From Altererythrobacter sp. TH136 (GTDB lineage Bacteria; Pseudomonadota; Alphaproteobacteria; Sphingomonadales; Sphingomonadaceae), in assembly GCF_007065885.1 (NCBI RefSeq), contig NZ_CP041409.1:2527501-2591500 (forward strand): DNA of 64,000 nt. Reading direction: 5' to 3'. Every line of letters starts with the position of its first letter. Position 1 is the first letter of the stretch. Shown piece after piece: positions 43,055 through 51,290 of the stretch. The translations under genes and the position numbers were made by a program. The notes below the pieces were generated by a model that was not told where the DNA came from, did no database searches, and was given only the letters and a program-made list of their open reading frames with translations.

Positions 43055-45145
43055 ATGTTGCGGCAATACGAACTGGTAGAGCGGGTCAAGGAATACGACC
43101 CGGACGCCGACGAGGCGCTGCTGAACCGCGCCTATGTCTATACCGTGCAGAAACACGGCACGCAGAAGCGCGCAAGCGGGGACCCGTACTTCAGTCATCC
43201 GGTCGAGGTGGCTGGCCTGATGACCGACCTGAAGCTCGATCAGGAAACGATCATCACCGCGCTGCTCCACGACACGGTCGAGGATACGCTGGCGACGATT
43301 GGCGACATCGAGATCAATTTCGGCAGCGAAGTCGCGCAACTGGTCGACGGCGTTACCAAGCTGTCGAAGATTGAGGCGATGCCCGAGAACGAGCGGGCGG
43401 CGGAGAACCTGCGCAAGTTCCTGCTCGCGATGAGCGAGGACATTCGCGTGCTGCTCGTGAAGCTGGGCGACCGGCTGCACAACATGCGGACGCTCCATTT
43501 CATCAAGTCACCGGAAAAGCGCCAGCGCATCGCGCGCGAGACGATGGACATCTACGCCCCCCTGGCCGAGCGGGTTGGGATGTACGAATACGTGCGTGAG
43601 ATGCAGCTTCTCGCGTTCGAACAAATCGAGCCGGAAGCCTACGCCACCATCACCGGCCGCCTGGCGCAGATCCGCAGTGCCGACGGCGGCCAGGTGGATG
43701 CCATCGCGCTGGCGATCAAGCAGGCGCTGGCCGAAGCGGGGCTGAAGGTCGAGGTATCGGGCCGCGAAAAGCACCCGTATTCGATCTGGCGCAAGATGGC
43801 CGAACGGCACGTCAATTTCGAACAAGTGACGGACATCATGGCCTTCCGGGTCATCACCGAAAGCGATGCCGATTGTTACCGCGCGCTGGGGGTGCTGCAC
43901 ACGACGTGGCAGTTCATTCCGGGGCGCTTCAAGGACTATATCTCCACGCCGAAGACCAACGGCTATCGCTCGCTGCACACCAGCCTCATCTATGAAAACT
44001 CGATGCGGGTGGAAGTCCAGGTGCGCACCCGCGCGATGCACCGGACCAACGAATTCGGCCTGGCCGCGCACTGGGCGTACAAGCAGGGCGACAAGCCCGA
44101 TGGCCAGGTCGGCTGGTTGCGCGATCTGATCGAGATCGTCGATGCCAGCCACGATGCCGAGGAACTGCTCGAGCATACGCGGATGGCGATCTACCAGGAC
44201 CGCATCTTCGCTTTCACCCCCAAGGGCGCGTTGTTCCAGCTGCCAAAGGGCGCGACGCCGGTCGATTTCGCGTTCGCGGTGCACACCGATCTTGGCGCGC
44301 AGACCGTGGGCGCCAAGATCAACGGGCGGCACATGCCGCTGCGCACGGTGCTCAATAACGGCGACGTGGTGGAGATCATCAAGGGCAAGGCGGCCGAGCC
44401 GCAGTTGTCGTGGCTCAGCTTCGTCACCACCGGCAAGGCGCGCGCATCGATCCGCCGGGCGGTGCGGCTGAAGGAGCGCGACGAGGTCGCCGCGCTGGGC
44501 CGAAAGCTGTTCGACGAGATCGCCGCGCGGCTGCCGGTCAAGATCGGCAAGAAGGCGCTGCGCGAAGCGGTCAAACGGCTGGATCTCGAGGATGAGGACG
44601 AGCTGATGTATATCATCGGCGCCAATAAGCTGCCTGACCGCGAGGTGATGGAAGCGCTGGTGCCCGGCAGCACCGCCGGCGTCGAACTGCAGGAACCATG
44701 GCCGCGGCAGGAACGCGCCATCTCGATCCGCGGGCTCACGCCCGGAGTCGGGTTCAGCCTGGCCGAATGCTGCCACCCGGTGCCGGGCGATCGGATCGTC
44801 GGCTTGCGCAAGTCGGGCGAGCCGGTGGAGGTCCACACGATCGATTGCCTGGAACTCGCCAGCGGGATCGACGCCGACTGGATCGACCTGTCGTGGGGCA
44901 AGCGCAGCCACGGCGCGGTCGGGCGGGTGCGGGCAACGCTGTATGACCGCCCCGGCACGCTGGCCGAGATGGCGGGCCTGTACGCGCAGAACCACGCCAA
45001 TGTCGTCGCGCTGGAGCAGACCCAGACTGACCCCCCGTTCACCACCTACGAGGTTGAACTCGATGTGCAGGACCTGGCGCACCTGACGCGCATCGTCAGC
45101 GCGCTGCGCGCCAGCGACGCCGTGGCGCAGGCTGAGCGGATTTGA
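43055..45145 (+). CDS. rsh: Bifunctional (p)ppGpp synthetase/hydrolase (RSH)
   Basis: A 696-residue stringent-response enzyme. HD hydrolase domain: YFSHPVEVAG, TALLHDTVEDT and KLGDRLHNMRTL (complete metal site, so hydrolysis is likely active). Synthetase domain: RKMAERHVNFEQVTDIMAFR and GYRSLHTSLIYE. Then TGS (IFAFTPKGALFQLPKG), and a C-terminal ACT domain (RATLYDRPGTLAEMAGLYA). Having both activities fits the single RSH of alphaproteobacteria. ATG 43055. Confidence 0.95.
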   Translation: MLRQYELVERVKEYDPDADEALLNRAYVYTVQKHGTQKRASGDPYFSHPVEVAGLMTDLKLDQETIITALLHDTVEDTLATIGDIEINFGSEVAQLVDGVTKLSKIEAMPENERAAENLRKFLLAMSEDIRVLLVKLGDRLHNMRTLHFIKSPEKRQRIARETMDIYAPLAERVGMYEYVREMQLLAFEQIEPEAYATITGRLAQIRSADGGQVDAIALAIKQALAEAGLKVEVSGREKHPYSIWRKMAERHVNFEQVTDIMAFRVITESDADCYRALGVLHTTWQFIPGRFKDYISTPKTNGYRSLHTSLIYENSMRVEVQVRTRAMHRTNEFGLAAHWAYKQGDKPDGQVGWLRDLIEIVDASHDAEELLEHTRMAIYQDRIFAFTPKGALFQLPKGATPVDFAFAVHTDLGAQTVGAKINGRHMPLRTVLNNGDVVEIIKGKAAEPQLSWLSFVTTGKARASIRRAVRLKERDEVAALGRKLFDEIAARLPVKIGKKALREAVKRLDLEDEDELMYIIGANKLPDREVMEALVPGSTAGVELQEPWPRQERAISIRGLTPGVGFSLAECCHPVPGDRIVGLRKSGEPVEVHTIDCLELASGIDADWIDLSWGKRSHGAVGRVRATLYDRPGTLAEMAGLYAQNHANVVALEQTQTDPPFTTYEVELDVQDLAHLTRIVSALRASDAVAQAERI

Positions 45146-45146
45146 G

Positions 45147-45248
45147 GTGATCGTCAGCCTCGATCGTGTCCAGCTGGCGATGCCGGCAGGCAGGGCAGAC
45201 GCGGGGCGGCCGTTCTATGCCGAGGTGCTTGGTCTGGCGGAGCGATGA
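45147..45248 (+). pseudogene. VOC/glyoxalase-family N-terminal remnant
   Basis: A 33-codon frame right after rsh: VIVSLDRVQLAMPAGRADAG, then RPFYAEVLGLAER and a stop. This is the first beta-alpha unit of a VOC/glyoxalase fold (LDRVQLAMPxG...FYxxVLGLxE) with the remaining ~90 residues lost. The following methyltransferase frame starts inside its last codons. Most likely the scar of a deletion between a VOC gene and its neighbour. Confidence 0.6.
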
Positions 45249-45964
45249 GCCAGGCATTGTGGATCGCACGGCGGACCGCTGCGGTTCTCCGCCGCGAGGG
45301 CGCGGCCGGCACGATCCGCCGGATCGTCAAGCACGCGCGCATCGCGCTCGGTATCCCGTCAAGCGAGGTACGCCGCTAGCGTCAGGCCAAGGCGCAGGCG
45401 GATCTGCGCTTCGACATGGAGCGCGGGGTCGATACCGGCGGAACGCAGAACCTGGGCGGCCTGACCATTCCTTCGCCCAATGCGTCGCTTGGCGTGGCCC
45501 ACATCGCAACCGTGCCCGGTCATTTTCATCGCGCGCTCGGCTTGCTCGACATCGACCCTAAGGGTTGCACGTTCGTCGATCTCGGCGCCGGGAAGGGCCG
45601 GGCGCTGCTGATGGCGGCGGATTATCCCTTTGCCGCGATCGTTGGCGTCGAATTTGCGCACGAACTGCACGCGATCTGCGAGCGGAACCTCGCCCAAACC
45701 GGCGACTCGCGGATCACCTGCCTGCTCCAGGATGCCGAAGCCTTCGCCTACCCGGCGACCGATCTCGTGATCTACATGAACAACCCGTTCGATGCCCCGC
45801 TGGTGGAACGGGTTGCGCGCCGGCTCGAAGCCACCGTGCGCTCGGGCCCACGCACCGTCAGGCTGGTGTATACCAACCCGAACGCGGCGTGGGTGTTCGC
45901 GCATGACCCGTGGTTCAGCGTCGCATCGGACGAAGGCGTAGAGGTGTTCGGGCTGCGTGCTTAA
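45245..45964 (+). pseudogene. Class I SAM-dependent methyltransferase gene with in-frame amber stop
   Basis: Starting at ATG 45245 the frame reads MSQALWIARRTAAVLRREGA and onward to residue 44, then a TAG at 45377-45379, then continues in the same frame through DLRFDMERGVDTGGTQN to 45964. The downstream part holds the SAM site FVDLGAGKGRALLMAADYPF and GVEFAHELHAICERNL. The family normally includes the region around the stop (RFD...GVDTGG), so the stop is probably a point mutation. A shorter product could start at ATG 45416 but has no ribosome site. Substrate unknown. Confidence 0.7.
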
Positions 45965-46932
45965 CCGCTCGCGGGGGTCTGCCGGACTGGCACCGGGATA
46001 TTGCATACATCCGCGCCGCCAGCCGGGGCGATGAAGAATTCGTCGCTCCGGTTCGCGCGGGCATGGGCGTACCGGGCGAAAGCGGCGCTCTGGGTGGAAA
46101 GATATTCGAAGCGCGGCTGCTCTGCCTGCGGCAGGTCGCTGGCCAGCCGGATCGAAGCGATCGGCGTGCGCTCTTCAGGAGTGGAGTAAAACCCGAGCGC
46201 CTCGGTCCCGCGCGGCAGGGTCGAGAGGTACTCGATACCCTCGATCACCCGGCCGACGACGGCGATATTGCGATCGAGATGGCGGGGCGCATGGCCAATG
46301 ACGGCGTAAAGCTCCGCGCCCGTGCCCGCGTCAGGCGACAGGTTCCGGCCGACGCCGACGGTGCCATAGCAATGAACCGGCCAGTACCGGCCCGGCTGAG
46401 TGGGCGATTGTGCCATTGGCCATCCTGCGAGAAATCCGGCCTTGGGAGCGTAGGCATCGGTATCAAGAGGAAGGTCGGGCTGTGGCCGCTGCACGATCCC
46501 TGAAGCCTGACCGTCGACGACCGTCGTGCTCTCCATGCGCAGGGTATAGCCCTCTTCCAGGGTCTGGACTAACTCAACCGGCAGCTCCCGCGCCTTCGCC
46601 GCGTCTTCCGCGTCAGGGTCGCCCCATTGGACGACGTAATTGTCCTGCGCCCGCACGATCGCGAGACCGTCCCACCAGTGCGCCTTCGCCAGGGTGCGAA
46701 TGTTCGCGGTCCACGGCTGGCTGAAGGGCGGGGCGATGAGCTGGATCACGATTTGGCGCGGCTTGCCACGCGCATCTGCCGCCAGCGTCATCACCAGCAG
46801 GTCGGCGGGCGCGATCGGCACCCAGTCAGCGGCGGGCGCCGCCGCCACGATCTCGCCCGGTGACAGCGCGGGGGCATCAGCCGCGCCGGCGGGGGCGGCT
46901 ATCAGGGCGAAGGTGGCGAAGAGCGTTCTCAT
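45961..46932 (-). CDS. Cyclophilin-type peptidyl-prolyl isomerase, exported
   Basis: A 323-residue periplasmic protein with signal peptide MRTLFATFALIAAPAGAADA and a cyclophilin-like domain: WWDGLAIVRAQDNYVVQWGD (first strand and loop), KAGFLAGWPMAQ, CYGTVGVGRN and AVVGRVIEGIEYLSTLPRG. It is diverged from canonical cyclophilins, so activity is uncertain. Start ATG 46932 was chosen for the signal peptide. It overlaps the convergent methyltransferase by four bases. Confidence 0.82.
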   Translation of the reverse strand: MRTLFATFALIAAPAGAADAPALSPGEIVAAAPAADWVPIAPADLLVMTLAADARGKPRQIVIQLIAPPFSQPWTANIRTLAKAHWWDGLAIVRAQDNYVVQWGDPDAEDAAKARELPVELVQTLEEGYTLRMESTTVVDGQASGIVQRPQPDLPLDTDAYAPKAGFLAGWPMAQSPTQPGRYWPVHCYGTVGVGRNLSPDAGTGAELYAVIGHAPRHLDRNIAVVGRVIEGIEYLSTLPRGTEALGFYSTPEERTPIASIRLASDLPQAEQPRFEYLSTQSAAFARYAHARANRSDEFFIAPAGGADVCNIPVPVRQTPASG

Positions 46933-46972
46933 GTCCGCGGTTGTGACACGTGACCTGCAGGACGCAAAGGGT

Positions 46973-47374
46973 TCAGTCGGCTCCATCTTCCAGTGCGTGC
47001 ATATCCTCGTCGCTCAGGCCGAAGTGGTGGCCGATCTCATGAATCACCACGTGCGAAATCAGGTGTTCGAGGTCCTCGCCTTCCGCGATCCATTCGTCGA
47101 GAATGGCGCCGCGGAACAGGCGCACCCGGTTGGGCATCTGGCCGCTCATCTCGATCGACTGTTCGGTCATGGCGATGCCTTCGAACAGTCCGGTGAGCAT
47201 GAAGGGGTCTTCGATCCCCAATTGGGCGAGCGTCTCCGCGTCGGCGAACTCCTCTACGCTGAGCACGACATCGCCGACGTGCTCCGCAAACGGCGCCGGC
47301 AGCCGCGCGAGCGCTGCGCGGGCGATGCGCTCGAATTCGTCCGGAGAGGGCGGGGAAGCAAAGGTTCGCGTCAT
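46973..47374 (-). CDS. Metallopeptidase family protein (minimal zincin)
   Basis: A 133-residue small zincin of the DUF1025-like family. The zinc motif HEIGHHFGLSDEDMHALE provides two His ligands and the catalytic Glu; ADAETLAQLGIEDPFMLTGL and RVRLFRGAILDEW precede it. No signal peptide, so cytosolic. Biological substrate unknown. It is 40 bases upstream of the cyclophilin gene, same strand. Confidence 0.85.
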   Translation of the reverse strand: MTRTFASPPSPDEFERIARAALARLPAPFAEHVGDVVLSVEEFADAETLAQLGIEDPFMLTGLFEGIAMTEQSIEMSGQMPNRVRLFRGAILDEWIAEGEDLEHLISHVVIHEIGHHFGLSDEDMHALEDGAD

Positions 47375-47453
47375 CGTCCCGGCCTAGCCCGCCGCGCCAC
47401 GCTTGTCAGCGCCGATGCGCGCGGCTAGGGGCGCCGTTCTGTCCAGAGCATGC

Positions 47454-47544
47454 GGAGCGGTGGCCGAGTGGTCGAAGGCGCTCGCCTGGAAAGTGAGTAT
47501 ACGCCAAAAGCGTATCGAGGGTTCGAATCCCTCCCGCTCCGCCA
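47454..47544 (+). tRNA. tRNA-Ser (anticodon GGA)
   Basis: Class II tRNA. Acceptor arms GGAGCGG (47454-47460) and CCGCTCC (47534-47540), discriminator G, and an encoded CCA (47542-47544). The anticodon stem CTCGC/GTGAG encloses CTGGAAA, so the anticodon is GGA (serine UCC/UCU). A long variable arm follows, and the T-loop GGTTCGAATCC is standard. It forms the left border of an island-like segment, a common role for tRNA-Ser genes. Confidence 0.97.
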
Positions 47545-47546
47545 CC

Positions 47547-48065
47547 TAGTCCGCTAGACTTGCTCTCCGCGATGGAAGGCGCCGCAGAACGGCGCAGAAC
47601 CGCGGCATTCTGCCCGTTGAAAGGGTGCTGCAGGCTCACGGTTTTGGGGCCGACCGCTGCCTTCATCCGCGCATTCGAGGCGGCGTCTCTACGGCCTCCT
47701 GGCCGCACACCCTTTCACCGATCGACGAATTTCACCGGATGTTGTGATTTTTCGACCGTCTGTTGCGCCTTGTGGACGCGGCTGATGAGCGTTCGAAAAC
47801 GGCAGGAATCCGGGGATCTTCGTGAGAATTCCGCCGCTATACGCGTCAGATAACGCAGGTCGGGAGCAGGTGACTAGCAGGTCAACAGCAGGAGCACTGC
47901 AGGAGGCTTGCAGGCATCATGCACGAGCGTTGCAGGGCCTGCTCAGACAATACCGAGCATCCTTCGTTGATCTTCCCATCCGAGCGGCAGCTTGCGCAAG
48001 AGCAGATCCGCCAGCTTCAATCCGGCGGGCTGCCGCCCCTCGAGAATGGCCCGCTGGAGATCTGG
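47547..48065 (-). repeat. Long diverged direct repeat, copy A (tRNA-proximal)
   Basis: This ~520-bp module is repeated in diverged form at 53779-54303, same orientation, offset 6226-6232 bases. It holds, in order from the tRNA, about 300 bp of non-coding DNA, an array of eight 11-bp units (47855-47942), and the 3' end of a recombinase gene. Shared landmarks include the TAGTCCGC start (just past the tRNA CCA), a GCCTCCTGGCC block and an identical 23-base block (47961-47983 against 54188-54210). Lengths from the left edge to the recombinase stop are nearly equal (396 and 391 bases). No gene is seen in 47545-47942. Confidence 0.85.
47855..47942. repeat. Eight 11-bp-spaced GCAGG units, copy A
   Basis: GCAGG-type hexamers start at 47855, 47866, 47877, 47888, 47899, 47910, 47921 and 47932, exactly 11 bases apart: GCAGGT three times, GCAGGA twice, GCAGGC, GCACGA, GCAGGG. 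The five bases between units vary. The next 11-base step lands on the recombinase stop codon (47943). Eleven bases is close to one helical turn and is not a codon multiple, so this looks like a DNA-level, protein-binding array. Confidence 0.85.
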
Positions 48066-48779
48066 CGCTAGGAACGCGAGTTGCGTTAACTTTCGAAGGT
48101 AGGGATCGTCAACTCCGTGGGCGTGGTCGATCGAGGCACTTCTGTGGGAGAGATCTATCCCGCGCGATGCAAGTTCAGCATGCGCCCGGCGCAAGCCGGC
48201 AATCAGAGCCCTGTCGGATCGGCTGCGGCGAGGCTTCGCGCAACCCTCGATCCTCGAGGTGCGCCCGCCAGGGGTGAGAATCCTTACGAGCGAGGTGATC
48301 CGCAACAGGCCATCTTTCGGGTGCGAAGATTGTTCGTTCATTCCGGCGGTCCACCTCTCATGCGCAGACGAAACTAGATCGACGACGATGGTCTCGGGGT
48401 ATAGTCCGACGCGGGTGACGTATGTCGTCAGTTCAGACCAACCCGCGGTGGGCCGACCTGTCCATGAGCGAAGCCGCTCGATCGGAATGCTCTCGATTTG
48501 TGGAGCCGGCACTCGCCGTAACACGCGCACGGCATCGGGATCAGAGGCTGGTACGCGGGAAACGTGATAGAGGTAGCGCCTTTCTGCGCGGCCGCACGCA
48601 TGCGTTGCGGCCATCCTGTTGCCGAGCGCATCAAACAGAATGCCGGTGAGCGGAGAGTGCGAATGCCTTCGCTCCTGGCTTCTCCTTTTCCGCTTCTCCA
48701 TTTTCGGCCTGAACGGCATCGAACGTATCGCGATCAATAATCGCCGGTGTAGCCCGTGATAGCTCTTGTCCTTATGCAC
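47943..48779 (-). pseudogene. Serine-recombinase C-terminal remnant (catalytic domain missing)
   Basis: About 230 residues match the C-terminal half of alphaproteobacterial serine recombinases: zinc-ribbon-like LTGILFDALGNRMAATHA and RRYLYHVSR, then SDRALIAGLRRAHAELASRG, YLRKLTQLAFLAPDLQRAIL and the ending GLKLADLLLRKLPLGWEDQR. The catalytic resolvase domain and the coiled-coil start are absent; upstream the frame runs into unrelated sequence. It is therefore a 5'-truncated remnant, likely of an integrase that used the tRNA-Ser region. Downstream lie the 11-bp array and copy-A DNA. Confidence 0.75.
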
Positions 48780-49002
48780 AATCTTGCCGACGTAGGCGCG
48801 GTTCTGCAGTGGCTAATGTCGTGGTAGTCGTCAGGACCGTCGTTCCGCCATCAGCGTAAGTAGTGGTCGTGCCTGTCTGAGAGCAAGTAGTCGCCTGCGC
48901 TTGAGCAGGAGTCGAAAGCATCGCAGCGGCGACAGCGGTTGACGCGCTGCCGAGCAGCGCCAAGCGAATGGACGAGATTTCAAGTGCAATTTCCTCAGAC
49001 AA
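48772..49002 (-). pseudogene. Truncated secreted protein N-terminus (autotransporter-like)
   Basis: A 76-codon frame with a hydrophobic export signal (RLALLGSASTAVAAAMLSTP, AQAQA cleavage) and a Thr-rich start TTCSQTGTTTTYADGG, resembling the N-terminus of sphingomonad outer-membrane or autotransporter proteins. It ends abruptly and overlaps the 5' end of the recombinase remnant by eight bases, as expected if a deletion joined two genes. The first codon is TTG, and no good ATG exists. Function lost or unknown. Confidence 0.45.
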
Positions 49003-49531
49003 GCGACATCACGCAGGATCGCTTTAGCAATTCGGATCCGCGCTGCTTATGCTTTTCCTCTGTTCGAGCAATTGATTTATTTTTCAGAAGTTTTCGGCTA
49101 TGGGCGGAACGTCGGTGACTTTTTTAACTTGCCCTCATGGCGGTCATTAAACGGTCGAAGACATCGGCCTGCTTGCAAAGGAGGGCGTTGCGCTGCTGTG
49201 CCTCCGTTGTTGATCGCTTCCCAGAAGCGTGAGCGAAATCCGGTAAAAAACACGCGGTTCCAGTTTCTGACCCCGGATCTGTGTGCGCTCTAATTAGCCA
49301 CTGGGTCGGCTCGTAGGCTTACGATAGGATTGCGTGTAGGACCGAGATTAGGTGCAAACCTTCCTTCGACGCATCGGTGAACGAGCGGCAGCTTTCGGGC
49401 ATTCGCCGGAAAGCCGGAATGTCCGATATTGGGCGCGCAGCCGAGCGGCCGCTCGTGAGCCGGGAGCATACTGACGAAATATGGCCCGCATTCCGCATAA
49501 GCTGTTGCTTCAACGAGGCCAGAAATTCACG
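49003..49531. other. Non-coding, AT-richer island DNA
   Basis: I see no convincing gene on either strand. The stretch has short T-runs (around 49080-49125) and only small open frames without signals or recognisable domains. It is probably decayed mobile or accessory DNA between the truncated secreted-protein frame and the DUF1810 pseudogene. Confidence 0.5.
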
Positions 49532-49935
49532 CTAAAGATGGACCAGGTCCGGGGTCTGCTCGTCCATCGATGCAAACCACCTCGCAATGGCCGCCTCGAA
49601 AATCGGCCCTCCATCGGCAAGCGCGAAGAGGGTCAGTGATGACCTCAGCTTCATTGCATCGACGTCCCCTTAAACGTAGTCGCAAATCCATCAGTGAGAT
49701 CCTGAAGCGCTTCGACGCACTCACGCAGCCTGTATCCGAGGACCGGATGCACTAGATAAGCTCTCGCTTTTTCCATCGAAGCGATACCGTACCGCTCGGC
49801 CATCGTGATGCGGCCCAGACCGCGCAGTTGGGGGAATATGAACTACATCCAGTGCCCGCGCTTCGCGCCCCGCCGGATATCCGCGAGCGCGGAACTGTAA
49901 AGCACTGAAGGACTTGGCTCGCTCGTTCACGAGAT
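49532..49935 (-). pseudogene. Decayed DUF1810 gene (nonsense codon and two frameshifts)
   Basis: Reading the minus strand and allowing frame changes recovers a whole DUF1810 protein: LKHLVNERAKSFS, then ALADIRRGAKRGHWM, a TAG at 49843-49845 where Trp is conserved, FIFPQLRGLGRITMAERYGI, RAYLVHPVLGYRLRECVEAL, a frameshift near the CCCC run at 49666-49669, then DAMKLRSSLTLFALADGG and IARWFASMDEQTPDLVHL with the stop at 49532. So it has one amber and at least two frameshifts. It is a more degraded relative of the DUF1810 gene at 9210-9625. Confidence 0.8.
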
Positions 49936-49963
49936 GCTTGAGCCGCAGCAGGAGAAAGGCTGC

Positions 49964-50340
49964 ATGAGCGCACCCCAATCCATGACCGTATTTGTGCCGC
50001 TGACGCTCCGGAAGAGGAACGGGCGTCCGAAGATCATGCCGCCGACAGAGAGGCTGCCTACGAGCAATGCGAGCGCTGACCCGCATGTTATTTGCGCGAT
50101 CGCGCGCGCCTGGAGCTGGCGTCGTAAGCTTGAGAGCGGGAAGGCATCCACGCTTCTCGACAACGCAGTAGCCGAGAATGTCACTGATTGGTTTGTGAGC
50201 AGGATGGTGAGGCTCGCATATCTCTCGCCTGGCGTGCTGCAAAGCTGCTGGAGCACCGGCCGATCACGGTGTCGGTGAAGGAACTGATTACCGTCGCTGA
50301 GGTGCCTTGGGAGCGACAGGACGCAGCTGTGTTTGACTAG
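49964..50340 (+). pseudogene. Recombinase-associated ORF remnant with frameshift
   Basis: Frame one gives MTVFVPLTLRKRNGRPKIMP, DPHVICAIARAWSWRRKLES, TDWFVSRMVRLAYLSPGVLQ, then near 50239 the homology jumps frame to AKLLEHRPITVSVKELITVA and PWERQDAAVFD, stop at 50338. The pattern (RAWxWRRxLExG...VSRMxRLAYLSP...PWxxQ) is that of small ORFs, or recombinase C-terminal modules, found beside serine recombinases and DUF2924 genes in alphaproteobacteria. It is a second recombinase-type remnant of the island, unlike the one at 47943. Confidence 0.65.
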
Positions 50341-50673
50341 TTATTGGCGGCCTTGCGCCCAGTCTCAGTTATGGAAAGGTCCGCGTCGTGGCTGAAAGCT
50401 GCTGCTCGTTGAGGTCCGAGGGAATGGCAGCAACGCGCTCAAAACTGAGACATCGAGAGCGCAGGCAGACTCATCTGAAGCTGACGTCAGTGGCTAGCCA
50501 CCTCGGCAATGCAGCTTAGCCTGGTTTGAGCGGGTTTGCCGAGTGTCGGGTCCAGCGTCCTGCGCGATGCGGCCTGAATTCGATTCATGTAAAATGCTCA
50601 GCCGAACCATCGGCAATCTGTTTTTCGCTAAGGCTGGACGGTTCAACAAGACAAACCTTGTCGGAAACTCTTA
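50341..50673. other. Intergenic island DNA without recognised gene
   Basis: Between the recombinase-associated remnant and the receiver-only regulator I see no supported gene. The right part is the 3' flank of the minus-strand regulator gene; no clear terminator hairpin is visible. Confidence 0.5.
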
Positions 50674-51105
50674 TCAACTGAGTGCAGAGAAGGCCGCGAC
50701 TAGCCGTTCTTCTAAATCGTCAATTGCAAAAGGCTTCTCAATGAAGTCGATCGCACCCAGTTTATGCGCTGTTGCAGCAAGCGGTATTTCCGCATGCGCT
50801 GTCATCATGATAACTGGCCAATCTATCGCGCGATCTCTAAGGTTCTGCAGCAGCTGAAATCCATCGATTTCAGGCATTCGAACATCCAGTAAAATCGGCG
50901 CTGGTTTTCGCTCTGCGATGTCTTCGAGAAATTCAGAAGGCCGCTCAAAGGACTGCACCGTGAAGCCACCCGACTCGAGCGCAAAATGAAGTGACTTCCT
51001 GATGGCGGCGTTATCATCGACCACGTAGATGACCCGCTGGTGTCGGCCATGATCTTCTCCCGCGCACTCCGGAGCAACATCGGCGGTGGTGCCTACGTCT
51101 TTCAT
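50674..51105 (-). CDS. Receiver-only response regulator (FixJ-type receiver)
   Basis: A 143-residue single-domain regulator. VIYVVDDNAAIRKSLHFALE carries the acidic pair, ILLDVRMPEIDGFQLL the phospho-acceptor Asp, VIMMTAHAEIPLAA the switch Thr and FIEKPFAIDDL the Lys. It is closest to FixJ/TtrR receivers but stops right after the receiver, with no LuxR helix-turn-helix. It is divergent from the membrane histidine kinase at 51291, so it is probably its partner and may act by protein-protein contact or phosphate transfer. ATG 51105. Codon use is AT-richer than the core genome. Confidence 0.85.
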   Translation of the reverse strand: MKDVGTTADVAPECAGEDHGRHQRVIYVVDDNAAIRKSLHFALESGGFTVQSFERPSEFLEDIAERKPAPILLDVRMPEIDGFQLLQNLRDRAIDWPVIMMTAHAEIPLAATAHKLGAIDFIEKPFAIDDLEERLVAAFSALS

Positions 51106-51290
51106 TTCAGAAGCCTTCGTTGACGCATATCCGCTCCACTGACAGGCTCGCGCGCACCGAGACCCAGTAAACCGCGGAGCCGACAGGTCAACTGAGCCTG
51201 AGGCCGGAACCTTAGCTGATAGCTTGGTCACGTAGACCGGCAGGCCATGGTCCGGCAAAAAGAACAGGTGATGTAGCAGGAGCATCAGGA

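Noticed and set aside
43508-45082. Minus-strand open frame of 524 codons inside rsh
   Set aside because: Antisense shadow of rsh; no start context, domain or operon partner.
47406-47708. Minus-strand frame across the tRNA-Ser gene
   Set aside because: Half of it is the complement of the tRNA; such frames are common false calls. The rest lies in repeat copy A, where copy B has a broken frame.
47855-47942. CRISPR-like array at the GCAGG repeats
   Set aside because: Units are 6 bases at 11-base spacing, far too short for CRISPR repeats and spacers; no cas genes in the window.
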